Of a stretch of DNA of 64,000 nt, positions 21,118 to 34,346 are shown piece by piece (position 1 is the first letter of the stretch; every line of letters starts with the position of its first letter). Where the stretch lies: contig NC_043742.1 in assembly GCF_004337985.1 (NCBI RefSeq), positions 5,073,259 to 5,137,258 of the forward strand, written 5' to 3'. A model generated the notes under the pieces. It did no database searches. It saw nothing but the letters and a program-made list of their open reading frames with translations, and had not been told where the DNA came from. Origin of the DNA: Pyricularia pennisetigena. Taxonomy: Eukaryota > Ascomycota > Sordariomycetes > Magnaporthales > Pyriculariaceae. The translations under genes and the position numbers were made by a program.

Positions 21118-24100
21118 GCACAAAGATCGACAACGGTGCGGACTTTTTTTTTTTTTTTTCATCTGGTCTATAGCCAGACGGCGGGGGAGAACAGTTGGCC
21201 AAGTAAAAGGCGAGAAACAGACAGAACCCCTGGCGCCTTGTGCAAACTAAAATGCTTGTCAACCAAATAATCAGCAAAGCCTACCAGTAGTGGCCAAACC
21301 AAAACCAAGAAAAGGTGACAAATCAGTTGGACTTGATTTGCATACGCGTCTAGTCCACAGGCTAGTTAAAACAAAACAAAAAAAAAAATAAAAAAAAAAA
21401 TTACCACCAGCTACAACAAGACCCGAGCGCCGCTTGGTCATCTCGTCACAGACCCGATGGATCGTGACGGCCACTAGACTAGTCCTCTTTGTTAGCCCAC
21501 ACAATGTATGGCATTTGGTAGCAAAGATGTTGAAGAACAGACTGGATTTGTGGAGCTGACGGGTGATCAGCGCCGCTATGCGCGGACGTTGTTGAAATCT
21601 TGTCAAAGCACAAGCGCCGTTCACCCCGCTTGTCGTCGTCTTAGTGCAGTCGGCCGCCCAGCATCAACCTAGACCAACTGTATCAACCAATGGGGGGCAT
21701 ATTGATATACCTACCTCCACAGGTGCTATTACTGCCGCTATCATTGTTGGTCCATGCCACGCCATGATAAGGAAGCTCCGATCACCATGATGAAAGCCGG
21801 CTGTGTCTGTCCAGCTGGGCAAGGCAATCCCAGTCATGCTAGAGGGGGTTTCATGTGATCAACCATGTATGTTGTTGCTCATGTTCATGTCCAGAAACAG
21901 CAGATCTCTCGCGCAGAATGAGCAACGCCGACAAAGAGAAACACATGCTCCTTTGTGACCCTCAAACACTGATAAAGCAACTAGATAGATACTCGTAAGC
22001 ATATATGGATGGAAACGTGTGGCGTATACCGATGACGGGGAAGGGCGTTGAAAACAGAGAGAGTAAAAAAGAAAAAAAAGGCCATAAACAAACAATAAAT
22101 ATAGTCATAGACCGATCTAGCCCTTCCCCAACATCCTACTACGGAAGGTCCGGCTGTAAGTTAGTTAGTGTGCAGACAAAAGAAGATGAACATGTTCTCA
22201 AACTGTCCTCAAACGTGGGGGAGCTTGTGACAAGCGATTGTTGGGCGCGGAGCAGCATCACTTGGTAGATGCTTCAGAGGCCAACCTTGCCTATTGTACC
22301 ACTTCGGAAAATATTACCTCCCATAGGACGGCTGTGTGTTTGTTGGTCAAGGTTTTCCCGGGCCGATTCCATGCCCCAGTTTGTAAATGGTAGTAATACT
22401 TAGTAACCAACCGAATACAGGCAGAGAAGAGAAGAAAAAAAAAAAAAGAAAAGAAAAAAAAAATTGCAAGCTTTGCTCCATACCACCAACATCGGCTCTA
22501 GTTTGGTTGGTCAGAGCTTCCTTGCTGAAAGGGAAATCCGAGGCTTGTTGCCTCGTCAATGTGTGGAGGGGTTCCCTGGTGATATCGGGAGAGGCTGAGC
22601 AGTTAAAATATTTTGCCCAATAGTGGAACACTGCAACCGTATGTGTGTTGCTTTCATATGAGTTCAGGCTGTGTGCGGTGCCTGAATTTCGTTTCGCGAC
22701 TTTAATTAAGTGCTGCAAGCAAACCACAACCACACTTTTTGCAATAGTAATTAATAGTTCAGCGCTAGTATACCACGCAGTAGATTATGAGGCCCGGAAA
22801 CCAAGAAACCGGAACCATTCTTACTGCATGTTGATTTTGACTTGATCCTTATGGGTCGGACCGGATTTGCTGCAAAGTCGACTTCGTTTCTGGTACGAGT
22901 GGGAACAAGTGCTGTGTTGGTCATGATCCTGCCTACACACAATAAGGGGGATGATGGATCGATTCCTTGGGACTGAGGGCCTTGGAAAAAGTCCAGTCCA
23001 ATATTTGTTGGATAAATCTGATCAAAGAAGTTGGATTACTCTTTTTTTTTTTTTCCTCTTCTTGTCTTTGTTTCCATTTCTTGGGCGCGATGATGAAAGC
23101 GTGCAGCGGTAAAACCGGGCCCATCGCCGGTCGGGAACAGGGAAAGGGATGTGCAGGCACGGACCACATGGCGTCTTGTGTTCCCGTACCACAGGAAAAT
23201 CCCGGAGCTGCCGCCCACTTTGACGCCCGGCGACTGACCCCGCATGAGACCAAAACTTGTGACGGCACTGTTTATCTTGTGCCTTGGGAACCTGCCATGA
23301 CCTTGCAATTGGTAACATGCGGGCTATGCAATGTGGTAGCTACCTAGGTCCTATGCTATGTACTGTACTGTACTGTACGTGTCAAGGAAGGAGACCTCCC
23401 ATATGGACCTAGCTCCAAGGCCGGCTTGGATCTGCTGCGTTGGCGATGGATGTTGCCAGTTGCTAGCTATGGACGGTACAGGTACTAACTATGTAAAGAA
23501 GGTAGGTGCCTTGGTTGTATTATATCCAAACTATAAAGATGCAAGCAAGGCAGGGTACATACCTCGGTGCATAACCTACACACTTGACACCTTGCCTACT
23601 GGAGTACTGTACTTTATATGACTGTTTGAATCCAACAACCAGTTTTTCAAAACATCTGGTTGTCATTGGTCAAAGCTGTCAAAAAGAACAATCGCTATTA
23701 TTGCTTGCTCTCTCCCTTTGTACTACAAAGGCAGTCTGCCCCTCTCAAATGCACCGTGCTCCACCATTCGTATTTGGCTGCCAAATTGTACGATATCCAG
23801 GACGTCCGTCGCTCCAACACCTGCTAAGTAGGGTATGTAAAAAGAGGCCCGCAGCTGAATAGGTCGGGTCAGTCGGTAGATACACGAGGCTGTTAGTGAT
23901 ACCGAATACCGATACCCAAGCTAGGTACTGCTTACTATCTAGATTACGCATCTACGCTTTGGTTCAAACCTCATCTCACAATGTGGAGGATACAACCGGC
24001 TTTGATTGCCCCGTTCAACCCATCACCACCAAATGAGCGCCTCAATACGAGTGTGGCAATGGTCTGGACGTGTCTAGGGGCTGTGCGAACACGTAACGTC

Positions 24101-25150
24101 TGAATACACCTAGGTACCTGCTCGTAACTGCTCATCTTTTTATTTTGTTTTGTCTCATGATTTCCCTTGCTCATCCCTGACAGAGCTGGGCAAGCTGGGG
24201 TAGGCATTCCACTTGTCGCTGTTATTTTGTTTACAGCGGATCTCCGGTATAACAACAAAGCCGTTGCGCCGTTGCGTCTCAGCTTCCTCGCTTCTCTGGC
24301 AAGCCTAGGTTCGCGGCTGCGGGTGATGCGGTCGAGACCTCTTTAGAAAATGTCATCCATAAAACCGCTTTCTCCCGCTTCCTGTGGCAAGCAGTTGGCT
24401 GTTCAACAAATAGGACGGGGCCGCGGATCCGTTCCGCCGGAGCAAATGAGAGAATATAATCAAATGATACGTATAAAAGCACATAGAAGGCAGTGAAAAC
24501 TCCAAACATTTTATTTTGTTTTTATTTTGTACTCGTGGTGTGCTGTGACAATTTGTATGTCATTTTGACGTTTTCTTCACTGCTACCCTACAGTAATACA
24601 CGAACACACGCATAGATAATCGACCATAGTTCTAGTCTCACGTACGTGAAAGCTGATTTTTCTTGGCATCCATGGATTGTCAGCCGCTAGACTAGATGAC
24701 GGCTGCTTGCTTTACTTTGGTGACCGTTTGACACAGACAAGACTGACAGGAAAAAAAATAAAAAATAACAATCACAAAATGAAAGTACGGCAGTAAAAGA
24801 GAAAAGAGGCACCTCCATTTGACCCCTCTCCAATCGGTCTGTGCCAGTCAGTCAGTGACTTGACTGCTATGCTCTTGAAGCGAGCCCCACAATCTGGGCA
24901 GCTGGGGCTCGACTTTTTTTTTTTTTTATCTTCCTTGAAATGCATGGGGCACACTGTATGGGTGTCCCAATGTGCGCCCTGTACAGCTAGACAGGGAGGG
25001 CTCGCCAAGTACTACAACCCATGTCGAAGAGAGCGCCACCACCCACCACCGCGGTGCTATGGAATCCCTACAGTAATCGACAGGTCGGGTTGCTTGACAA
25101 GGCAAATGTGAAGGGTTGGTACATCCGTCCATCCATGCCTGCGAGCCATG

Positions 25151-25181
<31 letters not shown>

Positions 25182-25908
25182 CCTTCTTGTCCTCCCCACT
25201 CCACTCCCTCCCTCCCACCCTCCCCCAATAGGCCGCTCCACTCCAAACCACAACAGAGAGCCCAAGCCCACTCACCATCCTAACTAAACCAACTGAGGCC
25301 CAGCCAGGCAGGCTCTTCTGTTCTCCCAAGTCCCACCCAGCAAAGATCTGCCCGCCCACGCATTTTGCTTGCTACCATTGTTGCTCTGCTGCTTGCCCTT
25401 GCTTGCCGCTATAGCTGCCGCCGTTCCTGCTCCTACCTTACCTATCCAAAAACCTTGTCCGACTGGAAAACGTTTACACACAACCAAGTCGAATTCTTTT
25501 CTCTCCTTCCAACCTCTCGCTCTCAATTACGTACTTTACCTATTTTACTCACTCGCCAATCCTCCATATATCAGCTCAAAAAGGTACCTGCCCAAGGTAC
25601 CTTAACTCACAGCTCGGCGACCTCCATTGTTTTCGATTTGACCGACTAAACCGATTTCTCCGCTCGCTTCGAAACGATCCTACAACAACCGACCCCCTCG
25701 CCGGCGTCGCGGGCTATTAACAGCCTGTCAAACAACCCTATTCATACACGCTCCATAGAGCCCAAAGTCGATCGCGCGGCCTATCCCCGTTGAACCGCCG
25801 CCCGTAGCCCAACTGACGATTTCGCAAACAACAACGACTTCATACGACATTCCATCTCGACATACGCTCGCCTTCACAAATTTTTGCCAACCAAGCAAGG
25901 CTGGCACA
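21118..25908. other. 4.8-kb gene-poor spacer upstream of RAS2
   Basis: No supported gene. The region is full of homopolymer tracts, for example A/T runs at 21140-21159, 21379-21400 and 22435-22463, T14 at 23041-23054, and T28 at 25154-25181. A TACTG pentanucleotide repeat lies near 23355-23375. From about 25190 to 25905 the + strand is pyrimidine-rich, which fits a promoter and long leader for RAS2. Short frames seen here are low complexity or have no recognisable content. Confidence 0.5.
25154..25181 (+). repeat. Poly(T) tract of 28 nt upstream of RAS2
   Basis: Positions 25154-25181 are T and are followed by a C/T-rich stretch that runs for hundreds of bases toward the RAS2 start. Confidence 0.9.
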
Positions 25909-26945
25909 ATGACTGGAAGGTTGCAGCTCCACAAGCTGGTAGTCCTCGGCGATGGTGGTGTCGGAAAGACGGCTCTCACAATTCAATTATGTCTACAACA
26001 CTTCGTCGAAACGGTGCGTCTCTTTCTTACATCTTCACTATTCATCGCACTACTACATACCTGGGATATCCCAATCCAATCCTCATGTCCAGCTATCCTC
26101 TTTCCTCTCATTTGGGTCCTTACGATGAACCCAGCCCCTCACGCTGCGATGGACCGTTCAAAACAAGCGACAAGTGAACGGTTTCAGCGCCTCTGCCCCT
26201 CCCTTACGGATGACGCCACTGCTTTTCCCCTTTACATATACATCTCATGTATATACTCATTTGCCTCGCATCGCTGGCCTCGTGACGTTACTTTGGCTAA
26301 CATAGCATGGCTTCTGGCGACTAGTATGACCCCACAATTGAAGACTCGTACCGGAAACAGGTCGTCATAGACAACCAGGCTTGCATGCTGGAGGTCCTAG
26401 ACACCGCCGGCCAAGAAGAATACACAGCGCTTCGGGATCAGTGGATAAGGGACGGTGAAGGATTTGTGCTTGTTTACAGCATCTCGTCGCGGTCATCCTT
26501 TTCACGCATCAAGAGGTTCCACCATCAGATTCAACGTGTCAAAGAGTCGTGCGCCTCGTCACCGTCTTATCCAGGCTCACCTATCGCCACAGTCACCAAC
26601 CAAGCGCCAGTACCCATCATGCTGGTGGGCAACAAGAGCGACAGAGTCACAGAGAGGGAAGTGTCGACACAAGAGGGACACGCACTAGCCCGCGAACTGG
26701 GTTGCGAATTCGTCGAGGCATCCGCCAAAAACTGCATAAATGTGGAAAAGGCATTTTACGATGTTGTGCGGATTCTCCGTCGCCAGAGGCAGCAGGCCTC
26801 ACGCCCTTCACTGCCCGGAAACTCGCGCACGAAAACGGGCGGCATGGGCAAGAGTGAATCATTCTATCAATCAGATGGCAAGCGTGGTAGTCGCAAGGAT
26901 GGGGAAAAGCACCGGAGCAAGCCGATCAAGTGTGTTATATTGTGA
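25909..26945 (+). CDS. RAS2: Ras2-type small GTPase
   Basis: Prenylated Ras GTPase. In filamentous fungi Ras2 acts upstream of cAMP and MAPK signalling for growth and infection structures. Exons are 25909-26013 and 26325-26945, giving 241 residues. The 311-nt intron ends after a GCTAAC branch site. The P-loop GDGGVGKT is at 14-21, the switch I effector YDPTIEDSY at 36-44 (starting exactly at the exon junction), switch II DTAGQEE at 61-67 with Gln65 intact, NKSD at 138-141, and SAK at 168-170. An insert of about 15 residues (Ser/Pro/Tyr-rich, near 112-127) precedes the NKSD strand, as in other fungal Ras2 proteins. The C-terminus is basic and ends in the CAAX box CVIL; Leu at the last position favours geranylgeranylation, though farnesylation is possible. 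No activating substitution is seen. Confidence 0.95.
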
Positions 26946-28156
26946 GACGGCATCCAGTGGAAGAAATGAATACAACAACCTCGATGGCCACCGCTTGACT
27001 GCCTCTGTCCTATTCTGTTGGCATAACGTATCATATACCCACGAGCGCAGGGCGCCGCCGTAACCATTATCTTTGGCACCAAGTAACACGTACGTTCTTG
27101 GATCAGGGGCGCACCGAAGCTGGCTCACATGCCGCAACAAGCTCGGTATCGTACTCAGAAAAAGACGTCGTGGGGGAATGCCTGCATCTGCAGTTTCTCC
27201 GGTAAATTGAACCACACGCAACTTTGCGCCCATAAAACCTTGGACAAATTTCGACAGATCCTCACAATTTCATCGACCTCTTTTTTTCCTTCTTTTTTTT
27301 TGTACGGCAGTGGGGGTTAAAACATCTACAAAATCAAGATCAGTAAGATCAAACACGGCATCACGAGATGAGATGCAACTACCCACAATCGGCATTCGGC
27401 TTTTTCCAAGTACAAGATTTTTTTTTTTTTTTTTTCTCTCTCGGTTTTATGCGGAAAAGACTCCTCTAGGGTCTGTCTTGGCTATGGTGTTTGGAGTCTC
27501 CAGGGGGTTCACTAAAAAATCAAAAGGACATGCTGGCACAGGTGCATTTCTACCACCATATTTCACTTGTGATTCTTCATTGCCTCATAGTTTCTTGCCT
27601 CTTATGCTATCTTATTTTTCCAAATTTCTTTTCACTCATGTCACCACGATCGACACAACCACATATTACGAGTCGATGCCACCGCGTTCACCGCGAGAGA
27701 GCTTGGTAGTCCTCGGTGACCCTCGGTTCTGACCTGCCTGTGTGGCTACGGCAATTTCTCTGGTCGAGGCCAGACACAACCCAAAGTCTACATCGCTCCA
27801 CTGGAATCGTTCACCTCAGTGATGACCCGCAAGCGGTGGTTCTGCATCGTCTAATATCAGGTACGATGTGGACGGCAGGGGCCAAAGGTTCAAGGAAGAG
27901 GGGCCGGTGGTACACGGTAGGGTCCCGTTACATTTTTTTTTTTAGAGAAATCATGGTGGAGGGGCTTTCGAGAAGTAAAGTAGGCAGGGAGCTTACTTGT
28001 TTCGGTTTGCGTAAGGGGACGAGGGATGGTTTTTTCCACACAAAGACGAAGTAACTTTGTTTACTGGGCAGGACAAGGCACGGCACGGCAAGGGACGTCA
28101 AAAATGATTTCTGATGAAAACGCAAATGGCAACGCAAAATACCCTACCTACGAGTA

Positions 28157-28183
28157 TGTAGGTATTGTATATGAATACCTACA
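28157..28183. repeat. Hairpin with 10-bp perfect stem
   Basis: TGTAGGTATT at 28157-28166 and AATACCTACA at 28174-28183 form a perfect stem with a 7-nt loop. An overlapping second pairing is possible with TACCTAC at 28145-28151. It uses the same TACCTAC word as other spacers. Confidence 0.6.
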
Positions 28184-28549
28184 GTATTTGTTTGATCTAT
28201 TAGGACTTTCTTTTTTCTTTTCTTTTTTTTCTTTTCTTCTTTTTTTTGTTGTTTTGTCTTTGATTTGTTATCCTTTTCAGGTTTCGCTGAGTTTTTTTTG
28301 TGACTTGCTCGGATAAATGTTGACTGTCAGTAAAAAGAGATCGCACACCAGATAACAACTAAAAGACATGAACACCCGTATCTGTCACTATCTATCGGCA
28401 AGAAATTACTTTTGTAATGAACCTGACTTGGAGCATGTTACATTGCCGGCACGGAGAGAGGGAACGATGTTGTCCCATGCAGATGTTCATCCCTGGCCCT
28501 TGTTGTGGGATCCATGTCTGGAGCATTTTCATAGTAGCATTGGTCTCTC

Positions 28550-28551
<2 letters not shown>

Positions 28552-28582
<31 letters not shown>

Positions 28583-28596
28583 TGTGTGTGTGTGTG

Positions 28597-28624
<28 letters not shown>
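28552..28624 (+). repeat. Compound microsatellite (GA)n(TG)n(A)n
   Basis: A GA run (28552-28580) passes directly into TG repeats (28581-28596) and then A28 (28597-28624). A useful polymorphic locus; translations of it are not genes. Confidence 0.95.
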
Positions 28625-28627
<3 letters not shown>

Positions 28628-29334
28628 CAGGGGTGTACCGCAGCAGAACAGACGAGCGCAATTTACGGTCGTGATAATCGCGTGGGTCGGCGGAGGATTG
28701 CCGAAGCTCGGGGCATCAATCGGAGTTCTGACCGAGGGAAGCCTGTCTTTTTGGTAGCTCACAGGTCGTTTTGTTTGTTTAATCTTACTTTGTTGTCAAC
28801 TTTTTTTTTTTCGTTCACGCAAAACGAACAAAAGAGGCGACGGGGTAGGAGAGTACTGTAGGTTGGTTAGTTAGGTGTATATACTCCAAACATAATCCCC
28901 TGCCCGGCAGCAGAGATGGTCCCTCACCATTTGGATGACTTGTGTGCGTGCGGGTCTCACAAGTCGGCCACGCTACGGCACTTGTTGGTCCCTCGTCCAT
29001 GGCCTTGGGATTCATTCTCGACAAAGTCCCCTCCTTCCCCCTTGCCGGCGCTTATTAGGGGGTAGGAGGGGAAGGAGACTCCGCAAGATTCTTTTTTCTT
29101 CTGTTTATCATCATTGTTTCCTTTTTTTTTTTTTTTTTTTCTCCTACTGTGCACAACTTGCACATCAACCTCTGTAGTCGGCAGCCCGGTAAAATTGCTC
29201 GGGGCAGGATCTGATACTTTTTGCGTTGAGTAGTAAGTCGGCGGGGCCGGTTGATGTTATGGATTTGTTCCCTCGGAACCGCCCCCTGGTCATCCTCTTT
29301 TGGACAAGGGGGTTGGCTAAAAAGGGATGGAGGT

Positions 29335-29378
29335 AGAGAGAGAGAGAGAGACAGAGACAGTGAGAGAAAGAGAGACAA
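29335..29378 (+). repeat. GA-rich microsatellite
   Basis: An imperfect AG/GA repeat with scattered C and T. It makes long Arg/Glu frames that are not real genes. Confidence 0.8.
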
Positions 29379-30660
29379 TGTCCCGCCAACAAGTTCCCAA
29401 AGAGAAAGATTCACTCGGCAGGCAAATACCAACCCCCAAGACACCCATCCATTCACATCTAATTAGGGAGATTTTAACAGGCGAGAAGTTGGCTGCGTCG
29501 GCGCTTTCTTTTCGTTTGCCATGCGTATAGGTAGTAGGTACGCAGAAGGATGCAATCGTTGTCCGACTGGTTCAAGTGGGTTGGATCGGGTAATTTCGTC
29601 ATGTCAAGATGGCTTGGCTGGTCGGGTTCGATACCTTTGGTTTTCGGTTACTGTTTACTTTAGTTTATTCAAAGTCCCCTGTCCATTCATGGGTTGGCGC
29701 TGGCGCGGCTCTCAATAGCGGCAAAGTGTCGCGGCTGTATGGGGGTAGTCGTCACTTTCTTTCTTTTTGCTCTTAATTGTACTGTTGTTATGTACTGTGT
29801 CGTCACCCACCCGCGTGTGATTCCAATCTGGGCTTGGCTTTTATCAGGCGCCTGCTATAACTGGTTAACGTATGCGCAAACCTCAGTTAAGGTCTACCGA
29901 CTTGGCTCGTGCGTAGGTGATGCCAGACAGCTTTGCTAGCTAGCTGGTCAAAGAACTCTCGAACCCAACCCAACCCAAACCCGCCATTACCTGTGCGCAG
30001 TTTGATGTGGTCTGTGCATCGTCCATCCGCTATGCCTTTCCTACTACGTACTAACTGACCCATCCGTCTCCATTCTAATGTGGGAATTGGCTGGTTAACC
30101 AGTCGCATGTTCCCTAATCTCAAAAAGCTTTCTGTTTCTTTTCTTTTCTTTTTTCTCTCCATTAACCTGCAAACGCGCTACGACTTCTAGGGGTCTGGCC
30201 GCCTGCGTTGCCCTTGAAGCAATCCGACTCCCTTTCCCGTTTATTTGTTATGCTTTACTCACCCAGAGAGTTTGTAAAATACAAGGGGTCGATTATGAGA
30301 ATATTGTACTTGTACTGTACTATACTATATTGTCCACCCCACCCCATAACCAATTGACAGCCGAGGTGGACCGAACCCGGATAAGAAACATCCATCAAAA
30401 AAAAAAAAAGCACCCCATCTGACAAACACAACGTGTCATGAACGTTGCGCCGGCCCCTCCTTCCATCAATCCCGCCTGTGACTAGCTTGCCCATGTAATG
30501 CAATGCTACCACGGTGAAGCTGTAATCCTGCACAATGGGGCAGACCAGGAGGGTCGTTTACCAACCAGGTAGCTGTATTTTTATTTTATTTTATTTTTCA
30601 TCATTTCATTGTGTCAGATAACCTTTATTTTCTCTCATTCTCGCTTATAAAGGACCCCCG

Positions 30661-30689
<29 letters not shown>
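30661..30689 (+). repeat. Poly(A) tract of 29 nt
   Basis: Positions 30661-30689 are A, inside the gene-poor region. Confidence 0.9.
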
Positions 30690-30691
<2 letters not shown>

Positions 30692-32716
30692 GACTTGCCT
30701 ACAAAGTAAGGGAATACACCATTTGATGATCGACGCTCATTCGGATCAATGTGGAGGATATTGAATGCAAAAACCAAAAAAAGACTTGGTGATCAAAGCG
30801 GAAAACGGAGAAAATAAGGCAAGACCTCTTTTTTACCCATTGTTGATCTATCCCACACAAGTTGACCTAACTTGCGTGGGCAGTGAAGAGCAAGCAAGGC
30901 ACCCGCATTAAAAAAAAAAAAAAAAAAAGAAAAGAAATGGCTACCCTAGTTTGCTATTACCCGCCTTTTAATACGGCTTTTTGGCTTACATTTCCGAGCG
31001 CTACTGGCCCGCGCACCCGGCGCGTTTCCCGGAGTGGAGAGCAGCGAGCCGCGACGTTGGGAACGTGGATCACTTATTTCTATGTATCCCAGTTAAGAGC
31101 ATACTTGCCGCGAACCCTTCTTTCGTTCTCTCTGTAACATTGACAGTCACATTCAGTCAGGGCTGTACGGTACATCTAGAACTACTCGAGGTCCCGCTCG
31201 TCCGGGCCCGCCCTTCAGACGTTGCTCGTCCGCCCTTGCACTCGGGTACTGCTACTGTATACGTTGCCAATACAAAATAATAAAAAAAAAAATCCAACTC
31301 ATGATGTCTGCCCCGCATCCCCCCGGGCGGATCCGATGATGCCCTCGAATTGGCACCGGGGGACCAAGCCGTGAGTGGGCTGCCTGGTCTAATACCTCTC
31401 AAGCGGGGATTGGGGAACAGGTACGCAGTGCCGCCCTCCCCGAGGCTCCATCTCAGCCCTTACCGCCGTTTGAGGCGGCATTGGCGGTCGGCTTTGCTTC
31501 AGAGCGACGGACAGGATGCAGTTGTGCTCTTTTTCTCAAACCAACCCCCGTCAGCCTCGCCGCCTGCGCCTTCCCCCCTTTTTTGTTTTGCCTCCATAAA
31601 ATCTGCACCTGGTTGGAACAGACTGGCAGGCAGGCAAGCGAGTGGGTGGGTTTTAGTCAAGCTCGATTTTGGGGAAAACCGTGCCTCTCAAGCATTGTCT
31701 GGTTGACGTTACGCTCTCCACCTTTTTCTTTTCTCGTTTTATTTTTATTTTATTTATTTATTTATTTTTTTGACTAACAGGCTGACTACGCGGGCTCGTG
31801 TATAATATCATGCAAGAAGAGAGAGAGGAAAAAAAAGTACCTCTCGAGTATTGGCTGGCCACTGCGGTTGTTTACCTCCGTATTCACAGTCCGTATTCAC
31901 AATTTAAAGCTCGCGATAATGGGGTTACAAGGCTGGCTGCATAGCGGCCGCTTACCAGGAAGGGTATATTACGCCGGCGAGAGCATTTCCGGCAAACAGG
32001 TTCTGTTCTCCCCTGAACAGCATCCTGATGTAAGGGTTACTCGCATAATTCTCAACAGGCTGTCATCTTGTCCATCTTATCAATCAAGGGTGCAGGGCAG
32101 CTGAAGGACGTGGACGACAATTTATTTGACAAAGTTTTTTTTTCGCCTCTCTCGTACCTTTTGGGTGGGGTTCCGATGAACCACGTTTTTGTGCTTGTTG
32201 GTCCCGATCAAAATAGGTAAAATAAAGACAGCTCTCGCTCATTCAAATCAGTTAAAAAAGTATCTGTTGTAAAAACGAGTGGTTATTCGTCAGCACACAC
32301 CATAGCTTCACCGAAGCACGCTTCGGGCCAGGGAGATGCAAGTTACCCTGGCCCTATCACGTAGGAAGGACAATCAAATCTTGGCATGATGGCGATAGCT
32401 CCGCCCTGCGCGCCGTCCCGGCACTAGCTCTGTACTAGTTCTGACCTCTGCCTTCAGCAGCCATCTTTATTTGTTGTGATGTCGGCTAGCGCAAAGCTGT
32501 GCCTCTCGCTTGGTGCTGCCCCTTGGATACGTGCTAGGCTGGGTACCTCGTAGTACACACCTACGTGATAGTGCTTTTTGACACCTTTGTGTTACCGGCC
32601 AAGCAACACTGCTTAGTTGAGCCTTTAGGTACTTTTCAGCGATGAGGTGAGCAATAATATTCATCACCCGCCCAGGACGCGGCTTATTGCTTCGTGCAGG
32701 AAACCAAGAGAAAGAG

Positions 32717-32742
32717 AAAAAAAAAAAAAAAAAAAAAAAAAA
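32717..32742 (+). repeat. Poly(A) tract of 26 nt
   Basis: Positions 32717-32742 are A, followed by G and more A, inside the gene-poor region. Confidence 0.9.
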
Positions 32743-33575
32743 GAAAAAAAAAGTTGGCTTACACGGATCGGAATTTCGCGGATGAACCCAGTTCCCGGGT
32801 CGGTCGAACTTGACGAGTTTTCGATGAGTTTCTTACCAGGCCCCCTTAGCTGTGCGTAATGTGATGGCTGAGAAGGAGAGCAACTCATCACACATACGTT
32901 TACAGTATCATCTGCCGGGGGTCCGGAAATCAACAAGGAGTAGTACGGGCCTTTTTTATTTTATTTTTATTTTATTTATTTTTCCGCCTCCCCCTCCCCC
33001 ACGTCCGATGCAGGAAGACCACCGCCCCGGAAGCCAACCCTTTCACCGGCAGTCAACCCTTACACAAACCTGCGTGGGGGTGCCTTCCGATATTTCGCGG
33101 CGGTTCCGGACTACTGAGAGGGAAAGGATCGGCACCTTCCCTTCTGGTCGAGAACCCTGGGAAAAAGAACCCCCCTTGCCATGTGGCCTGTCGATTCACC
33201 CAGGAGTCACTCCGTGAGTCCCCCCTTTTTTGATCAGGCCTTTTATCTATGTGCGACGGTCCTGTCAATTACAAAGCGTTGGTCTCTTGTCCAATCAAGG
33301 GGAGGGTTCAAAAGCAGGTGGCCGTGCTTGAAATACAGGCAACCGGCGCATGACCGGGCCTTCCCGGCCTTTCCCTTTGCAGACTTGCCTCATGCGGCTA
33401 CCCTAATATTCCAAGGGAAACGATATGTCCGCCAGAAATAGATGATGGCCTGGTATATGTCTCAGCAGAAACATATTGGTGTATGTGTGCAATGTATACG
33501 GCCGTCCTGTTCCCCCCACGGGCTTTCACGAATATTTTGATTGATGGTTCGGACGTTGTCGTATTGCATCCATGC

Positions 33576-34346
33576 TCAGGGGGGATGAATGAGTCCCTGA
33601 CAGTACTCGATCCTGTCATGTATCATAATCGAGCCCGTGTGACTGCGTGTCTTTAGAGGACTGTCGACTCTAAGTATGTATACCCAGTGTGTCTTGGAGA
33701 GCTTAGATACCTTGCTGTTTTGCATCACTTCAGGGTTATGAGGATGTCCAGGGCTCCCACATGATACACAAATATATATTCTAGGATCAAATGTAATCCG
33801 CCGCTTGAACAGCGTTGTATTCGCATGCGGTTGTCTGAAATCCTTCGCTTCAAACGGCTGGATGTATATGACCAACTGCCTTTCAGTGACGTATGTACAC
33901 ACCCAAGGAGCCAAACCTGCAAGTATCCAGAAGGACCTGAAGGGTACCCATAATGTACGGATCACGACGGGTAACAGGCGCATCCGTGCTGCCTTATCAT
34001 CTCTCATGATACATATCAAGTCCAATAACATATTTCCTGTTCTCCCGCTCCCGAGTACGCTGTTCCAGGGCGTAGTCGTGCGAGACCACACAGACACGGA
34101 AAGCCACGTGGCAATCAATGACCTGAGCTGGCCGATGCCGACAACCTGTACTACGGTAACCGCCGCTTGTCGGGAAGTCTGCAATCTTTTGCCACCGATA
34201 CCCTTCTTCCTCCCTTCACGGCTGTCGTTGCCAAAAAGAGAATATCGGTCGATGGCGGGAACCATGCACGCCAAGATATCCCCGTAGAAGCTTGTTGTTC
34301 TTTCCATAGCTGTACTGGGAGTACAGCCGTGCGAGGTAATGGACAC
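33576..34346 (-). CDS. Orphan open frame of 256 codons, doubtful
   Basis: The longest unexplained intronless frame in the gene-poor region, in DNA that is not low complexity. The translation has several hydrophobic patches (near residues 125-160) and a few Cys near 205, but no motif that I recognise. An open frame of 160 codons lies on the opposite strand over the same bases, so chance openness is likely. It is listed so it can be checked, not as a confident gene. Confidence 0.15.
   Translation of the reverse strand: MSITSHGCTPSTAMERTTSFYGDILACMVPAIDRYSLFGNDSREGRKKGIGGKRLQTSRQAAVTVVQVVGIGQLRSLIATWLSVSVWSRTTTPWNSVLGSGRTGNMLLDLICIMRDDKAARMRLLPVVIRTLWVPFRSFWILAGLAPWVCTYVTERQLVIYIQPFEAKDFRQPHANTTLFKRRITFDPRIYICVSCGSPGHPHNPEVMQNSKVSKLSKTHWVYILRVDSPLKTRSHTGSIMIHDRIEYCQGLIHPP

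Noticed and set aside
28597..28624. Poly(A) tracts as tails of retroposed copies
   Set aside because: The A and T tracts occur in both orientations with no upstream gene-like or SINE-like body and no target-site duplications visible.
28368..28762. Arg/Glu- and Val/Cys-repeat ORFs across 28550-28624
   Set aside because: They are translations of the GA/TG/A microsatellite.
29624..29635. GGGTTCGATACC, resembling a tRNA T-loop
   Set aside because: No matching acceptor, D or anticodon stems could be built around it on either strand.
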